Assembly: GCF_036962705.1 (NCBI RefSeq)
Contig: NZ_JBALOQ010000017.1
Location: forward strand, 124,001-188,000
Length of the DNA stretch: 64,000 bases
Direction of reading: 5' to 3'
Origin: Ferdinandcohnia sp036962705
Lineage (GTDB): Bacteria; Bacillota; Bacilli; Bacillales; Bacillaceae_L
The notes beneath the pieces were generated by a model. The model searched no databases, was not told the DNA's origin, and saw only the letters and a list, made by a program, of their open reading frames with translations. This document shows positions 16,902 to 24,390 of the stretch, piece after piece (position 1 is the stretch's first letter; every line of letters begins with the position of its first letter). The position numbers and the translations under genes are program-made.

Positions 16902-17056
16902 CCTCTTAACACCAGAACTGTTTCTTCCACGAATTGCAGCTGACCTTTTGGCGGTTTATTCTCACGTTCTTTTTGTTTCTTAGCACATACAGGACCCATA
17001 CCGCGTTCAATACTCTTTTTGCTTTTTAATGGTTTATTGCAAATTGGACAGATCAT
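16895..17056 (-). CDS. DUF6011-like zinc-ribbon protein
   Basis: This 53-residue protein begins MICPICNKPLKSKKSIERGM and continues GPVCAKK. The CxxC and the single later Cys with the SIERGMGPVC motif match DUF6011-type phage proteins, whose role is unknown. A strong GGAGGT site precedes the ATG. It overlaps rusA and is surely cotranscribed with it. Confidence 0.72.
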   Translation of the reverse strand: MICPICNKPLKSKKSIERGMGPVCAKKQKERENKPPKGQLQFVEETVLVLRGC

Positions 17057-17149
17057 TTGGTTACCTCCTTTGTTTCGTACTGTACCTTTAATGAATCTTT
17101 TATCATTCTCTGACGTATATATATAAAACTAACGATTGGAGCTGAAAAA

Positions 17150-17236
17150 ATGGATTTGATTTTATGGATTACTATTTTATCAGGTACTTTTATCGCAATT
17201 TTTGCCGCTAATAGCAAAAGAAAAAAGAAAAAATGA
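17150..17236 (+). CDS. 28-residue single-span membrane peptide
   Basis: The ORF encodes MDLILWITILSGTFIAIFAA, a single hydrophobic helix, followed by NSKRKKKK. GGAG lies 8 bases before the ATG. It is on the plus strand, opposite to the surrounding lytic genes. Short single-span peptides with a basic tail include type I toxins and small membrane regulators; I cannot tell which this is, and no antisense RNA gene is proven nearby. Confidence 0.5.
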   Translation: MDLILWITILSGTFIAIFAANSKRKKKK

Positions 17237-17260
17237 AACTCCTTTACTTCACAGTTTGCT

Positions 17261-17437
17261 TCAAAACCAAACGTTTTTAGCTTTGGCAGTATCAACTTCA
17301 CGAAACTGAACAAGCGCTAATTTATAAGACAGCTCTCTATCACTACAGGCAGCTAGATCTACTCCACCAATCTCTTTATTTCCTTTTTCCTCCAACTGGG
17401 AAACTAATAATTCTCGTTTAGTTAGATTAATAAACAA
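17261..17437 (-). CDS. Small phage protein
   Basis: This 58-residue protein contains NLTKRELLVSQLEEKGN, GGVDLAACSDRELSYKLALV, then ending KNVWF. It looks like a real compact helical protein but I do not recognise it. The TTG at 17437 directly follows the TAG of the upstream gene and is in the same frame; GGTGAG is a possible ribosome binding site. A longer protein split by the TAG is an alternative. Confidence 0.55.
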   Translation of the reverse strand: MFINLTKRELLVSQLEEKGNKEIGGVDLAACSDRELSYKLALVQFREVDTAKAKNVWF

Positions 17438-17668
17438 CTAGCTCACCGTCCTTTTCATTTTTACCATGTGAAAAACATGGTCTTCAGTACCTAGAAAATC
17501 CTTTTTATACGCTTGATAATTGGCTTTTCTGTACTTAAAGAGCTTCGTTGTTGTTTTAACTGAGGTGATAGGGGCCGCACATTCATAGCCCCTCTCTTCT
17601 AGCTCCTGCACCCTTTTGACTAAAGAATGTATGTCCCAATCTTTGAGAACTGTAGTTTGCTCTCTCAT
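17438..17668 (-). CDS. Small phage protein
   Basis: This 76-residue protein (MREQTTVLKDWDIHSLVKRV) is helical at the N-terminus, with an ERGYECAAPITSVKTTTK segment typical of small phage proteins of unknown function. The ATG overlaps the TGA of the upstream gene as ATGA, which decides the start over the GTG at 17701. The TAG at its end is followed in frame by another ORF. Confidence 0.6.
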   Translation of the reverse strand: MREQTTVLKDWDIHSLVKRVQELEERGYECAAPITSVKTTTKLFKYRKANYQAYKKDFLGTEDHVFHMVKMKRTVS

Positions 17669-17859
17669 TCTCCATGTACCATGTCCCTGCCGAATTGACA
17701 CTTGACCTTAATGTGAATGTTTTCAAGTTCCGTTAACGTTAATTCATAAAGCTGTTTCCCCTCAGGCGTTTTAAAATAGCCGTATTTCATTAACTCAGCT
17801 TTTAAAACGTCTTTTCTTTGCTCAACTGCTTGTGAGAGCTGTGTTGCTTGTAAATCCAT
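17665..17859 (-). CDS. FbpA-like small protein
   Basis: Residues 15-49 (RKDVLKAELMKYGYFKTPEG then KQLYELTLTELENIH) match the Fur-regulated basic protein A family, small proteins first seen in B. subtilis iron sparing and also common in Bacillus phages. Nothing here suggests iron control; the phage copy sits in the early operon. GGGTG precedes the ATG. Confidence 0.68.
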   Translation of the reverse strand: MDLQATQLSQAVEQRKDVLKAELMKYGYFKTPEGKQLYELTLTELENIHIKVKCQFGRDMVHGE

Positions 17860-17863
17860 GTCA

Positions 17864-18727
17864 TCACCCGTTCTCGTATTTTTTCAAACGCTCTTCCAAT
17901 AATGCTTTCTTTTTTTCGAACATTGCTTTTTTTTCTTCGAAAGAGAGTGTATTTTCCTCAGACCGCTTGGTTTCTTGATCTTCCTTGTTTTCCATCCATG
18001 CCGGCACCAATTCTTTTCTAACTGGCTTTCTTGAGTAGGCGGTGCCCTTCCTAGACTTATTTTCACGATAAGCCAGCTGGTCTGCTTTTACCTGCTCAAC
18101 TGTTTTCAACCCTTTTTTAGACCAATCTCTAAGGATTGATTCAACGTACTTCCAAGTTCTAACACCTTGTTCAATTGCTATTTTCATAGCTTCAATTACA
18201 AGGAGTTCGGATAGATCGTCAATCCATAGACTGATATTTTCTGAGATATGAGGACTAATCAATCCAAAACCATTCTCTTCAAAAAATCGAAATGGATTTT
18301 GATGCGCGCCTTCTTCATCTTGTTTTATGTTTTGTTTAGTTTTGTTTAGTTTATTTAATGCGGAACTATCTCCGGCACTACCTCCGGAACGACCCCCGGC
18401 ACTATCCCCGGCACTATCTGCGGAATTTATTTCCGTAGCTTCATTTGAGAAGAAGGAAATAACCTTGTAAATTGGTGCTCTTCCACCTTTTCTAGAAACA
18501 AAATCAATCCTGTTTTTCTGCTTGAGTTCATTTCTGACCTTTCGAAGAGTTCTATCTGTTAATCCTGTTTTTACACATAACACCGATTCAGCTACCGTAA
18601 ATGTTTCAGCCCATGCAGCCTTATTATTTATGTGCATCAATGCGTACCATAAGTTAATTGCTGATGGAGACAGTTCATTTATTTCGAGCCAATCATAGAA
18701 TGCGTTTAACTCTTTGATGTAGTTCAA
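17864..18727 (-). CDS. DnaD-like phage replication initiator
   Basis: This 287-residue protein probably binds the phage origin and loads the host replisome. The N-terminal 90 residues form a winged helix (TGLTDRTLRKVRNELKQKNR). A low-complexity Ser/Ala/Gly linker at about 100-122 follows. The DnaD/DnaB_2 domain (about 148-208, FFEENGFGLISPHISENISL then WKYVESILRDW) is next, and the tail is a Lys/Glu coiled coil. The DNA coding for the linker is an array of 12-bp repeats that looks like the origin. Confidence 0.88.
   Translation of the reverse strand: MNYIKELNAFYDWLEINELSPSAINLWYALMHINNKAAWAETFTVAESVLCVKTGLTDRTLRKVRNELKQKNRIDFVSRKGGRAPIYKVISFFSNEATEINSADSAGDSAGGRSGGSAGDSSALNKLNKTKQNIKQDEEGAHQNPFRFFEENGFGLISPHISENISLWIDDLSELLVIEAMKIAIEQGVRTWKYVESILRDWSKKGLKTVEQVKADQLAYRENKSRKGTAYSRKPVRKELVPAWMENKEDQETKRSEENTLSFEEKKAMFEKKKALLEERLKKYENG
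18331..18433. other. Probable phage replication origin (iterons and AT-rich element)
   Basis: Six tandem 12-bp units run from 18362 to 18433: GGAACTATCTCC, GGCACTACCTCC, GGAACGACCCCC, GGCACTATCCCC, GGCACTATCTGC and a decayed sixth. Just beside them, 18331-18360 is AT-rich with repeated TTTTGTTTAG. Iterons plus an AT-rich unwinding element inside the initiator gene is the arrangement of lambda ori in gene O. Confidence 0.65.
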
Positions 18728-18736
18728 AAGGTCACC

Positions 18737-18916
18737 TCATTTCCTTTTACAGATTGCTTTCATGCCATCTATTTTCACTAATTCCAACTCTGGATAACTC
18801 GCTTTAATATATCCTTGAACATATGCTTTGAATTTCAAACCTCTTTCACTCATACCCTCGGTCATCAATACATAACACTGAGGGATGGTTACCTCTACAT
18901 CATCATCCTGGTACAT
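18737..18916 (-). CDS. Small phage protein
   Basis: This 59-residue protein (MYQDDDVEVTIPQCYVLMTE) with a Lys/Arg-rich end is not recognised. The ATG at 18916 has AGGGAAA upstream; the TTG at 18922 is less likely. It overlaps the end of the MBL gene by 14 bases and lies 9 bases before the initiator gene, so it is part of the replication operon. Confidence 0.6.
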   Translation of the reverse strand: MYQDDDVEVTIPQCYVLMTEGMSERGLKFKAYVQGYIKASYPELELVKIDGMKAICKRK

Positions 18917-19607
18917 AAACAACTTTCCCTGTGAGCTCCATTATTTCTCTCTTGAATCCTGCTTCATCACTGTTGTTGTCACTTAAATGGAGCAACCAAA
19001 TTTCTTGTACTTGTGATAGATCGTTAGCCTTTAAAAAGTCTTTTACATTTTCTAAACTGAAATGAGACTGCATTAACCGATTTTTCATTACTTTAGGAAC
19101 CCTGCCAGCTATAATGTTTTCTTTCAATATTTCCATGGAATAATTGCACTCCACCATGATGTGGGTTAGTCCTGGAAACTTATAACGGATGTAGTATGTA
19201 TCCGTGGCGAAAAGTAGCTTCTCTCCGTTTTGGTTTGCTAACAAGAAACCGTATGGCTCCGATACATCGTGTTGTACATCAAAGGGTAATATAGTCCAGG
19301 TACCAACTTGAAACTGTTTTTTAGCATCTGCTAGGTTGATTCTGTGATGGTGAATACCTATAGCTTCAATCGTTCCTTTTGATGCGTATACGTTGATTCC
19401 TGCCTTCAAAACATCCTTAATTGATTTACAATGATCACCGTGCTCATGAGTGATAAGACACCCAGCAACCTCTGACATTCTAAAATTCAATGCCTTTTGT
19501 ATTTCTCGATAGTTTATCCCGCATTCTAGGAGAAGGGGCGTGATGCCATCTGTAACCTTGTAGCAATTCCCCTTCGAACTAGATGCAAGTGCTGTAATTT
19601 CAATCAT
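18903..19607 (-). CDS. MBL-fold hydrolase of the RecT module
   Basis: This 234-residue metallo-beta-lactamase-fold protein has HEHGDHC as the metal-binding motif, a further Asp in LLFATDTYYI and a His in LLHLSDNN. In Firmicutes phages this family sits directly next to RecT, as here (TAATG overlap), and it is assumed to act in phage recombination, perhaps as the nuclease. The substrate is unknown. Confidence 0.85.
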   Translation of the reverse strand: MIEITALASSSKGNCYKVTDGITPLLLECGINYREIQKALNFRMSEVAGCLITHEHGDHCKSIKDVLKAGINVYASKGTIEAIGIHHHRINLADAKKQFQVGTWTILPFDVQHDVSEPYGFLLANQNGEKLLFATDTYYIRYKFPGLTHIMVECNYSMEILKENIIAGRVPKVMKNRLMQSHFSLENVKDFLKANDLSQVQEIWLLHLSDNNSDEAGFKREIMELTGKVVYVPG

Positions 19608-20503
19608 TAGAAATTTGGTCCTTCAGAACCTGTTTGTTGAAAATTCATTTGTTGCTGCTGTGTTTCCGTTTCGATTACTTCAGAAGGTGGATCTTCTTTT
19701 TCTTCGAATTCAATGTCAATTACCTCAGAATTCGCATTTACTTCAATTTGTTTCTGAACCTCAGCTTCTGGAGTCACATCTACACGATCATTGTCATACT
19801 CGTTTTCCGTTGAATTATTAATTGCTTCTACAAGTAGATCACTGTCATCACTTGTATTAATGAAGGCTTTAGCAGCACGATTGATAACTGTACGTTTCGC
19901 CATTTCTTGAGGGAATTTTTGGTGCACCGTCTGCTGCTTGGACTTTGACTGATCCCAAGCTGCTTCAATTTCTTTTCTGGTCATAACTGTGAGTATTTCT
20001 TCGTCTTCGTTGGTTTTAACAACTGTATAAGCGCCTAAAATTTTGTTATCTCGGTTTTGGAACTTTGTATCATGCTTCAACAGTTTTTCACGACCACCAA
20101 CAATCTCATAATCGAAAACATCACCTTCAAAAATCACGTTTGCCCAAATATCCTTAACATTCGTAAGTCGCTTAAGTACCGCCTGTGTCCCAAAATATGA
20201 ACGATTAAGCTGTAACTGATTTCCGTAAACAATGAAGTAGCATTGTGTCTTAGCTGGACTTAAACCTTGGACAACCATGTCTAGCAAAGAGTTAGCCACA
20301 GACTCTCTTGTACAAACTTCAAGCGCCGGTTTTCCATTGCGATCTTTAACCTCTTGAAGCTTGAAAAATGCACTTTTTAAAGCGTTGCTAGCGTTATAAT
20401 TTGCTGGTAATTGCAAACCATCATTTTGTAATCTAGACAGACTTTTATTCACATCATCTGTTATGTCCTTTTGGATAATTGCTACTTGGTTTTTATTACT
20501 CAT
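19607..20503 (-). CDS. recT: RecT single-strand annealing protein
   Basis: This 298-residue protein is a RecT-family annealase that coats single-stranded DNA and pairs complementary strands. The core runs over about residues 30-215, including LDMVVQGLSPAKTQCYFIVY and QLNRSYFGTQA. The C-terminal tail is Glu/Gln-rich and probably disordered. It lies between the ATPase and the MBL gene with almost no gap; together they form the recombination module. Confidence 0.93.
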   Translation of the reverse strand: MSNKNQVAIIQKDITDDVNKSLSRLQNDGLQLPANYNASNALKSAFFKLQEVKDRNGKPALEVCTRESVANSLLDMVVQGLSPAKTQCYFIVYGNQLQLNRSYFGTQAVLKRLTNVKDIWANVIFEGDVFDYEIVGGREKLLKHDTKFQNRDNKILGAYTVVKTNEDEEILTVMTRKEIEAAWDQSKSKQQTVHQKFPQEMAKRTVINRAAKAFINTSDDSDLLVEAINNSTENEYDNDRVDVTPEAEVQKQIEVNANSEVIDIEFEEKEDPPSEVIETETQQQQMNFQQTGSEGPNF

Positions 20504-20505
20504 AA

Positions 20506-22491
20506 TTATACAGCCTCCCTATTCAGTTGTTTTGGACTTTCGACCCTTAATACCTTGTCCTTTTCTGACACGACAAGGGATATAACTTGCGCATCCACAT
20601 CAATTAGTTTTGTAACAGCTTCGGAGTTATCGACAAAGATTGGTGCCATAAATCCATAATGCTCTGATAATGTATTAATAATGTCTAAGCCGACATTGAT
20701 TTTTGCTGCATTGTTCAATCCGGAACCGTATGGAACCCCGTTATATAACGTTTCACAAACCTCTTGGAGTCCACCGTTTATCTGTGTCTCGAATAGCTTA
20801 AACCTTGCATATTTGAACTTGCTGTTGATTTTATCTTCCAAAAGATTAACTTTTGTTCGGATGAATTCTTCTGTTAAGTACAATTCGTGTTCGAGTTTTT
20901 CAAATTCCTCAGCAAGTTTTTCTTCTTGCTCCTGCAGCTCACTAATTCTCTTTACTGCCAGTTCATTCTGGCCGAACTTAGCAAGCTCTTTTTGTAGATC
21001 ATCACGCTCCTGTTTAAGCTGATAAATAGCCATTTGAATATCTTGGATTGATTCATCAGCGGAAAGCTTAAGTTCGTTCATTTGTTTCATTAGCTGTTGC
21101 TTTTCATTCAGTTTTGAAACGTAAACGGGATTTTCAGTAATATCTACAATCGTGCTTTCAAGGGTCAGTAACTGTTCTTGTAGAATTTCAACAACCTTTT
21201 GCTTCTCAGTGATATAGACCTTAGTGTTGTCGTATTCATTTAATAATTTTTCATTTGCAGCAAGAATTTCTTCTTTGCGTAATTTACCTTGCTGACCTCT
21301 TTTATTAATGTTTTCAAGCTTTGTAGATTTTTCTAAGTTGAATTGTGATAAAGCTTTATCTCTTGCAGCTGTCACTTGTTCCTCTGGGAGGTCTTGTCCA
21401 CAAGTTGGGCATGAGCAATCATCTTTATGAACAAAAATTGAACTATCCACTACAGTCCATTCTTCACGTAATTTAACCAGTTCCTCTTCAATACGATTAA
21501 TGTTGTCATCGTTATAACGCTTGTTATTTTTGATATTTTCAAGCCTTGAATTAAGAAGAGAAACATTGGAGTTTTCTTCTTGTATTTTTGCTTTTAAGCG
21601 ATATACATCATCCTTGGATCCGGCTTCATGCTCTTGCTTAATCCTTAGTAACTCGATTTCTATTTCTTGGATTTCTCGTTGTTTTTGGGAAATGGCATTA
21701 CCGTTTCGAATATTATTAATCAGTGTCATTTCTCCATCAATTTCACTGTTTATACGATTGATTTCCGCTTCAAGCTTTTCTCGCTCGATACCTGTTAAAT
21801 CAGGTAGACTGCGATGTAATTCATCAATTCGAACTGGAATTTTTTCTAATTCCTTGTTGATTTCAGTTCGGCGAGCTGCAATCACTTTGCGATGGTTTTC
21901 AATCGAACGACCATTTAATACATCCATCAATTTAGCCAGGTCTTTATTGCTTGCAATAACCTCTTCATCCGCAATGTCACCGGAGATATCAAGCAATACT
22001 TTTCGGCGGTCTTGCCATTTAAGTTGCTCGTTGAAGTATGATGGCGAGGTTAAAAGTTTAAAAACATCCTCATTAATCAACCCAGATATTAATTCGTCAT
22101 ACTCTTTTTTCTTAGCTGGTATCCCATCGATAAAGTAATCTGTTGTATGGCCAGAGAACTCTTGATGAATAGAACCTCTCTTTTTTGTCCACTTTTCCGA
22201 ATAAGACTTTTTAAGAGTTAATTCATTTCCATCAACGAAAAAGATTGCTTCTACTTGGTGATCAAGATGGTGTAATACCTTCCCTGCCTTGTCCAAGGTT
22301 TTAATTGCAAAATCCTTTTTGTTATTAGAATCTTTATCGAACAACAACCATACAAATCCATCAAAGATTGTTGTCTTTCCAGTGGCATTATCACCGAAGA
22401 CTTTTACGTTCTCGCCACGAGTATCTAAAACAAAATTTTTAACACCCTTAAAATTAATTAGTGACAGCTGCAACAATGCAATGATTTTCAT
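20506..22491 (-). CDS. SbcC/Rad50-like ATPase
   Basis: This 661-residue protein has the SMC-like layout. Walker A GDNATGKT (33-40) is followed by a long coiled coil. A CxxC zinc hook (CPTCGQDLPEEQ, about 360-363) sits in the middle, then a second coiled coil and a C-terminal half-ATPase with the Walker B region PIFVDNSEAV. Such proteins process DNA ends together with a nuclease subunit. No SbcD or YqaJ nuclease is encoded here, so the MBL protein is a possible partner. Confidence 0.88.
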   Translation of the reverse strand: MKIIALLQLSLINFKGVKNFVLDTRGENVKVFGDNATGKTTIFDGFVWLLFDKDSNNKKDFAIKTLDKAGKVLHHLDHQVEAIFFVDGNELTLKKSYSEKWTKKRGSIHQEFSGHTTDYFIDGIPAKKKEYDELISGLINEDVFKLLTSPSYFNEQLKWQDRRKVLLDISGDIADEEVIASNKDLAKLMDVLNGRSIENHRKVIAARRTEINKELEKIPVRIDELHRSLPDLTGIEREKLEAEINRINSEIDGEMTLINNIRNGNAISQKQREIQEIEIELLRIKQEHEAGSKDDVYRLKAKIQEENSNVSLLNSRLENIKNNKRYNDDNINRIEEELVKLREEWTVVDSSIFVHKDDCSCPTCGQDLPEEQVTAARDKALSQFNLEKSTKLENINKRGQQGKLRKEEILAANEKLLNEYDNTKVYITEKQKVVEILQEQLLTLESTIVDITENPVYVSKLNEKQQLMKQMNELKLSADESIQDIQMAIYQLKQERDDLQKELAKFGQNELAVKRISELQEQEEKLAEEFEKLEHELYLTEEFIRTKVNLLEDKINSKFKYARFKLFETQINGGLQEVCETLYNGVPYGSGLNNAAKINVGLDIINTLSEHYGFMAPIFVDNSEAVTKLIDVDAQVISLVVSEKDKVLRVESPKQLNREAV

Positions 22492-22655
22492 GCAGTTACC
22501 TCCCTCTTCTTCCCAAGTTCAATATATTTGTTAAATTGGTCCTTATTTTTAAACTGAAATACTGGTGTGCCATTAGGTTTAATATTGATATGACCGCCAG
22601 CTTTTGTAAGTCGCATTTGGTCAAACTGCGAACCGCTAAACCTTGTTTCAATCAT
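22488..22655 (-). CDS. Small phage protein
   Basis: This 55-residue protein (MIETRFSGSQFDQMRLTKAG) is beta-rich and unrecognised. GGAGGG lies 7 bases before the ATG at 22655. It overlaps the ATPase start by 4 bases (ATGA), so it probably couples translation of the recombination module. Confidence 0.65.
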   Translation of the reverse strand: MIETRFSGSQFDQMRLTKAGGHINIKPNGTPVFQFKNKDQFNKYIELGKKREVTA

Positions 22656-22670
22656 GTTCTTTCCCTCCAT

Positions 22671-22763
22671 TTGATTTTTGATAGGGAATCGATTAATATA
22701 AAAGTAAGTTAATTATCGAAATCCCCTTAAAGCTCACTCTTCCCAGTGGGCTTTTTGTTTTTT
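22671..22763 (+). promoter_or_regulatory. Possible short antisense transcription unit
   Basis: TTGATT (22671-22676) and TAATAT (22694-22699) are spaced by 17 bases, a plausible plus-strand promoter. About 30 bases on, an 8-bp hairpin (22731-22738 with 22745-22752) is followed by TTTTTGTTTTTT, a good plus-strand terminator. Together they would make an RNA of roughly 55 bases in the leader of the minus-strand recombination genes. The terminator is firm; the promoter is a guess. Confidence 0.4.
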
Positions 22764-22818
22764 AAATGACCTAGAATAACTTGTCCTCCTTTGGCATATG
22801 ATTAAAGTAAATGTGATA

Positions 22819-23008
22819 GGTGTGATTCACACCGTGATGATCAGGAATCGGTGGCATAAGGTGGAGGTTAAGGCCTTATGTATTCCTAGATCATCACGGC
22901 AAGAATCAAACTCTTGCCGAACATGCATTTGCATGTTACACTTAAATTAATTCAGAATCCTTTGTAAGGTCTCTAGCAGTAAGTTAAGTAGCAGCTTAGC
23001 TTACTGCT
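22819..23008. other. Chain of five perfect inverted repeats (structured RNA or DNA site)
   Basis: Five inverted repeats in 190 bases: 22819-22833 (7 bp); 22832-22899 (11 bp plus 6 bp plus an inner 7 bp); 22898-22918 (7 bp); 22920-22937 (8 bp, two-base loop); 22975-23008 (9 bp). No protein gene fits 22764-23000 on either strand. It may be a noncoding RNA, an mRNA leader, or a protein-binding DNA site. I do not recognise a known RNA family. Confidence 0.6.
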
Positions 23009-23051
23009 TTTCCTTTACCTCATTACTTTTGGCCCACTGTTCATCTGCCAT
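23001..23051 (-). CDS. Possible 16-residue peptide
   Basis: ATG at 23051 follows GGAGGGTGAGAAAA and the ORF reads MADEQWAKSNEVKEKQ. The ribosome binding site is convincing, but the peptide is very short and its end lies in the last hairpin of the structured region. It overlaps the preceding membrane peptide by 11 bases. Confidence 0.35.
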   Translation of the reverse strand: MADEQWAKSNEVKEKQ

Positions 23052-23139
23052 TTTTCTCACCCTCCATTATCGAACCTAAAATATATCCAATTGCTAATGC
23101 GATAAATGTTGTACAAAACCAAAGAAATATCGTGTTCAT
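23041..23139 (-). CDS. 32-residue membrane peptide
   Basis: The ORF reads MNTIFLWFCTTFIALAIGYI and then LGSIMEGEKNGR, a single membrane helix with a charged tail. AGGAGGG is six bases upstream. Its ATG overlaps the stop of the XRE gene (TAATG), so the two are coupled. Function unknown. Confidence 0.55.
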   Translation of the reverse strand: MNTIFLWFCTTFIALAIGYILGSIMEGEKNGR

Positions 23140-23402
23140 TAAAACCCTCCTATGTAACCAGTTATTAATGTTGATAAACTTTGTATAATGCTAATACCAT
23201 CCATGCCATACAGGAATGCGACTACTACTTCAGGCGCGTTTGTGACTTGAGCAATTTTCAGGAAGGTTGGCAAATCAGGTGTTTTGTGGTCATTTTCAAA
23301 CTTTGAAACGTCTGATTGATTGATAAACAACTTCTCTGCCATTTCTTCCTGGCTTAATCCTGCTCTTTGTCGTAAAGCTCTAAATACTCCCCCAAACTCC
23401 AC
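23139..23402 (-). CDS. XRE regulator with hydrophobic C-terminal tail
   Basis: This 87-residue protein has an XRE helix-turn-helix at about 8-62 (LRQRAGLSQEEMAEKLFINQ). It is followed by a hydrophobic C-terminal segment (SIIQSLSTLITGYIGGF) that could anchor it in the membrane. GGGGGTG precedes the GTG start by 7 bases. It lies after the antirepressor in the early operon and is followed by a membrane peptide. Confidence 0.75.
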   Translation of the reverse strand: MEFGGVFRALRQRAGLSQEEMAEKLFINQSDVSKFENDHKTPDLPTFLKIAQVTNAPEVVVAFLYGMDGISIIQSLSTLITGYIGGF

Positions 23403-23487
23403 TTTATTTCACCCCCTCTCGTTTATTCCAGATTGGAATAGCATTGAAAAGGGTTTCTCTCTAAAATTAAAGTGAGCAGTCATTTTC

Positions 23488-24189
23488 TTAGGAGACCTTT
23501 CTCGGAATCCAATTTTCTATATAACGGAGGGCTGATTGTAATTCTCTCCGTTTCACATCTTTGTAACTGGCGACTCCGAATCTATCTTTGATTTCACGAT
23601 AGAGTTCCTTAAATAGCCTTGGTCTCTCGGCCGGATCATCACAGAGCTCATAAACTTTAGCGGCAACACCTTTTTGCAATCGTCTTTGTTCTCCATGGTC
23701 CAGTGTTATTTGTTCTTCAACTTTGTTATCGATTTGAGTTACCAGCTTTCTGATTTCATGCTGTTCTTCCCTAAGCGCTTGCGTATCTTCAACTAGATCA
23801 GCGGTAGTTCTCAGAACAGTAACCAGTGCCTGGTCTTTAGAAAGTGGAACAACATTTTCTTTGATTGTGTAGTAATCATCAACTAGAACTTCGTAAGAGT
23901 CCCATGCTTGGTCAGTGTTTAGTGATTTTGCATGCAGCCATGCACCTTTTTCTGTCCAAAGATATAAACGGTTAACATTCTGCGCGACTTCGATATTTTC
24001 GAAGTTGTTCTTAAAACTTTTTAATTCTTCACCTTGTAATAAAATGAAATGTTTACCTTGTTGATAACGCTCTTTATTGTTATTGAAATTTTGTTGAATC
24101 TTGATTGATTCAGTTCCATAAGCTTCTGCTAATTGAGCTGTTGTTAGGACCCGTTGTCCGCTAGATTGAATTGGTTTTAACTGATTCAT
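23488..24189 (-). CDS. Phage antirepressor (ORF6N/ORF6C)
   Basis: The 233-residue protein has an ORF6N domain at about 10-105 (RVLTTAQLAEAYGTESIKIQ, LWTEKGAWLHAKSLNT). A central coiled coil leads to an ORF6C domain at about 125-230. Such proteins inactivate the phage repressor or bind DNA in early control. Its ATG overlaps the stop of the excisionase-like gene by 4 bases. Confidence 0.87.
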   Translation of the reverse strand: MNQLKPIQSSGQRVLTTAQLAEAYGTESIKIQQNFNNNKERYQQGKHFILLQGEELKSFKNNFENIEVAQNVNRLYLWTEKGAWLHAKSLNTDQAWDSYEVLVDDYYTIKENVVPLSKDQALVTVLRTTADLVEDTQALREEQHEIRKLVTQIDNKVEEQITLDHGEQRRLQKGVAAKVYELCDDPAERPRLFKELYREIKDRFGVASYKDVKRRELQSALRYIENWIPRKVS

Positions 24190-24377
24190 TGAGCTACCTC
24201 CAAACTTCTTTGTTCTTGCTCTCTCATCCAGGCATCAATTGTTTCAATCGAAAAGAAGATTCTTCTTCTGACACGGATGTGAGGTATTTCCTTCTGACGA
24301 ACCATGGTGTAGATCGTGTCTTTATGAACACCGATGTAATCTGCGACCTCTTCAGTGGTTAAGGTTTTCCTTTGCAT
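24186..24377 (-). CDS. Excisionase-like helix-turn-helix protein
   Basis: This 63-residue protein has a MerR/excisionase-type winged helix (LTTEEVADYIGVHKDTIYTM, KEIPHIRVRRRIFFSIETID). It may act as excisionase or as an early regulator. GGAGGTG lies upstream. It is 13 bases after the Cro-like gene and overlaps the antirepressor start. Confidence 0.82.
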   Translation of the reverse strand: MQRKTLTTEEVADYIGVHKDTIYTMVRQKEIPHIRVRRRIFFSIETIDAWMREQEQRSLEVAQ

Positions 24378-24390
24378 CTAGAGCACCTCC

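Noticed and set aside
17053..17313. 86-residue minus-strand ORF rich in Phe and Lys
   Set aside because: It has no start signal and covers the better supported plus-strand membrane peptide and the start of the DUF6011 gene.
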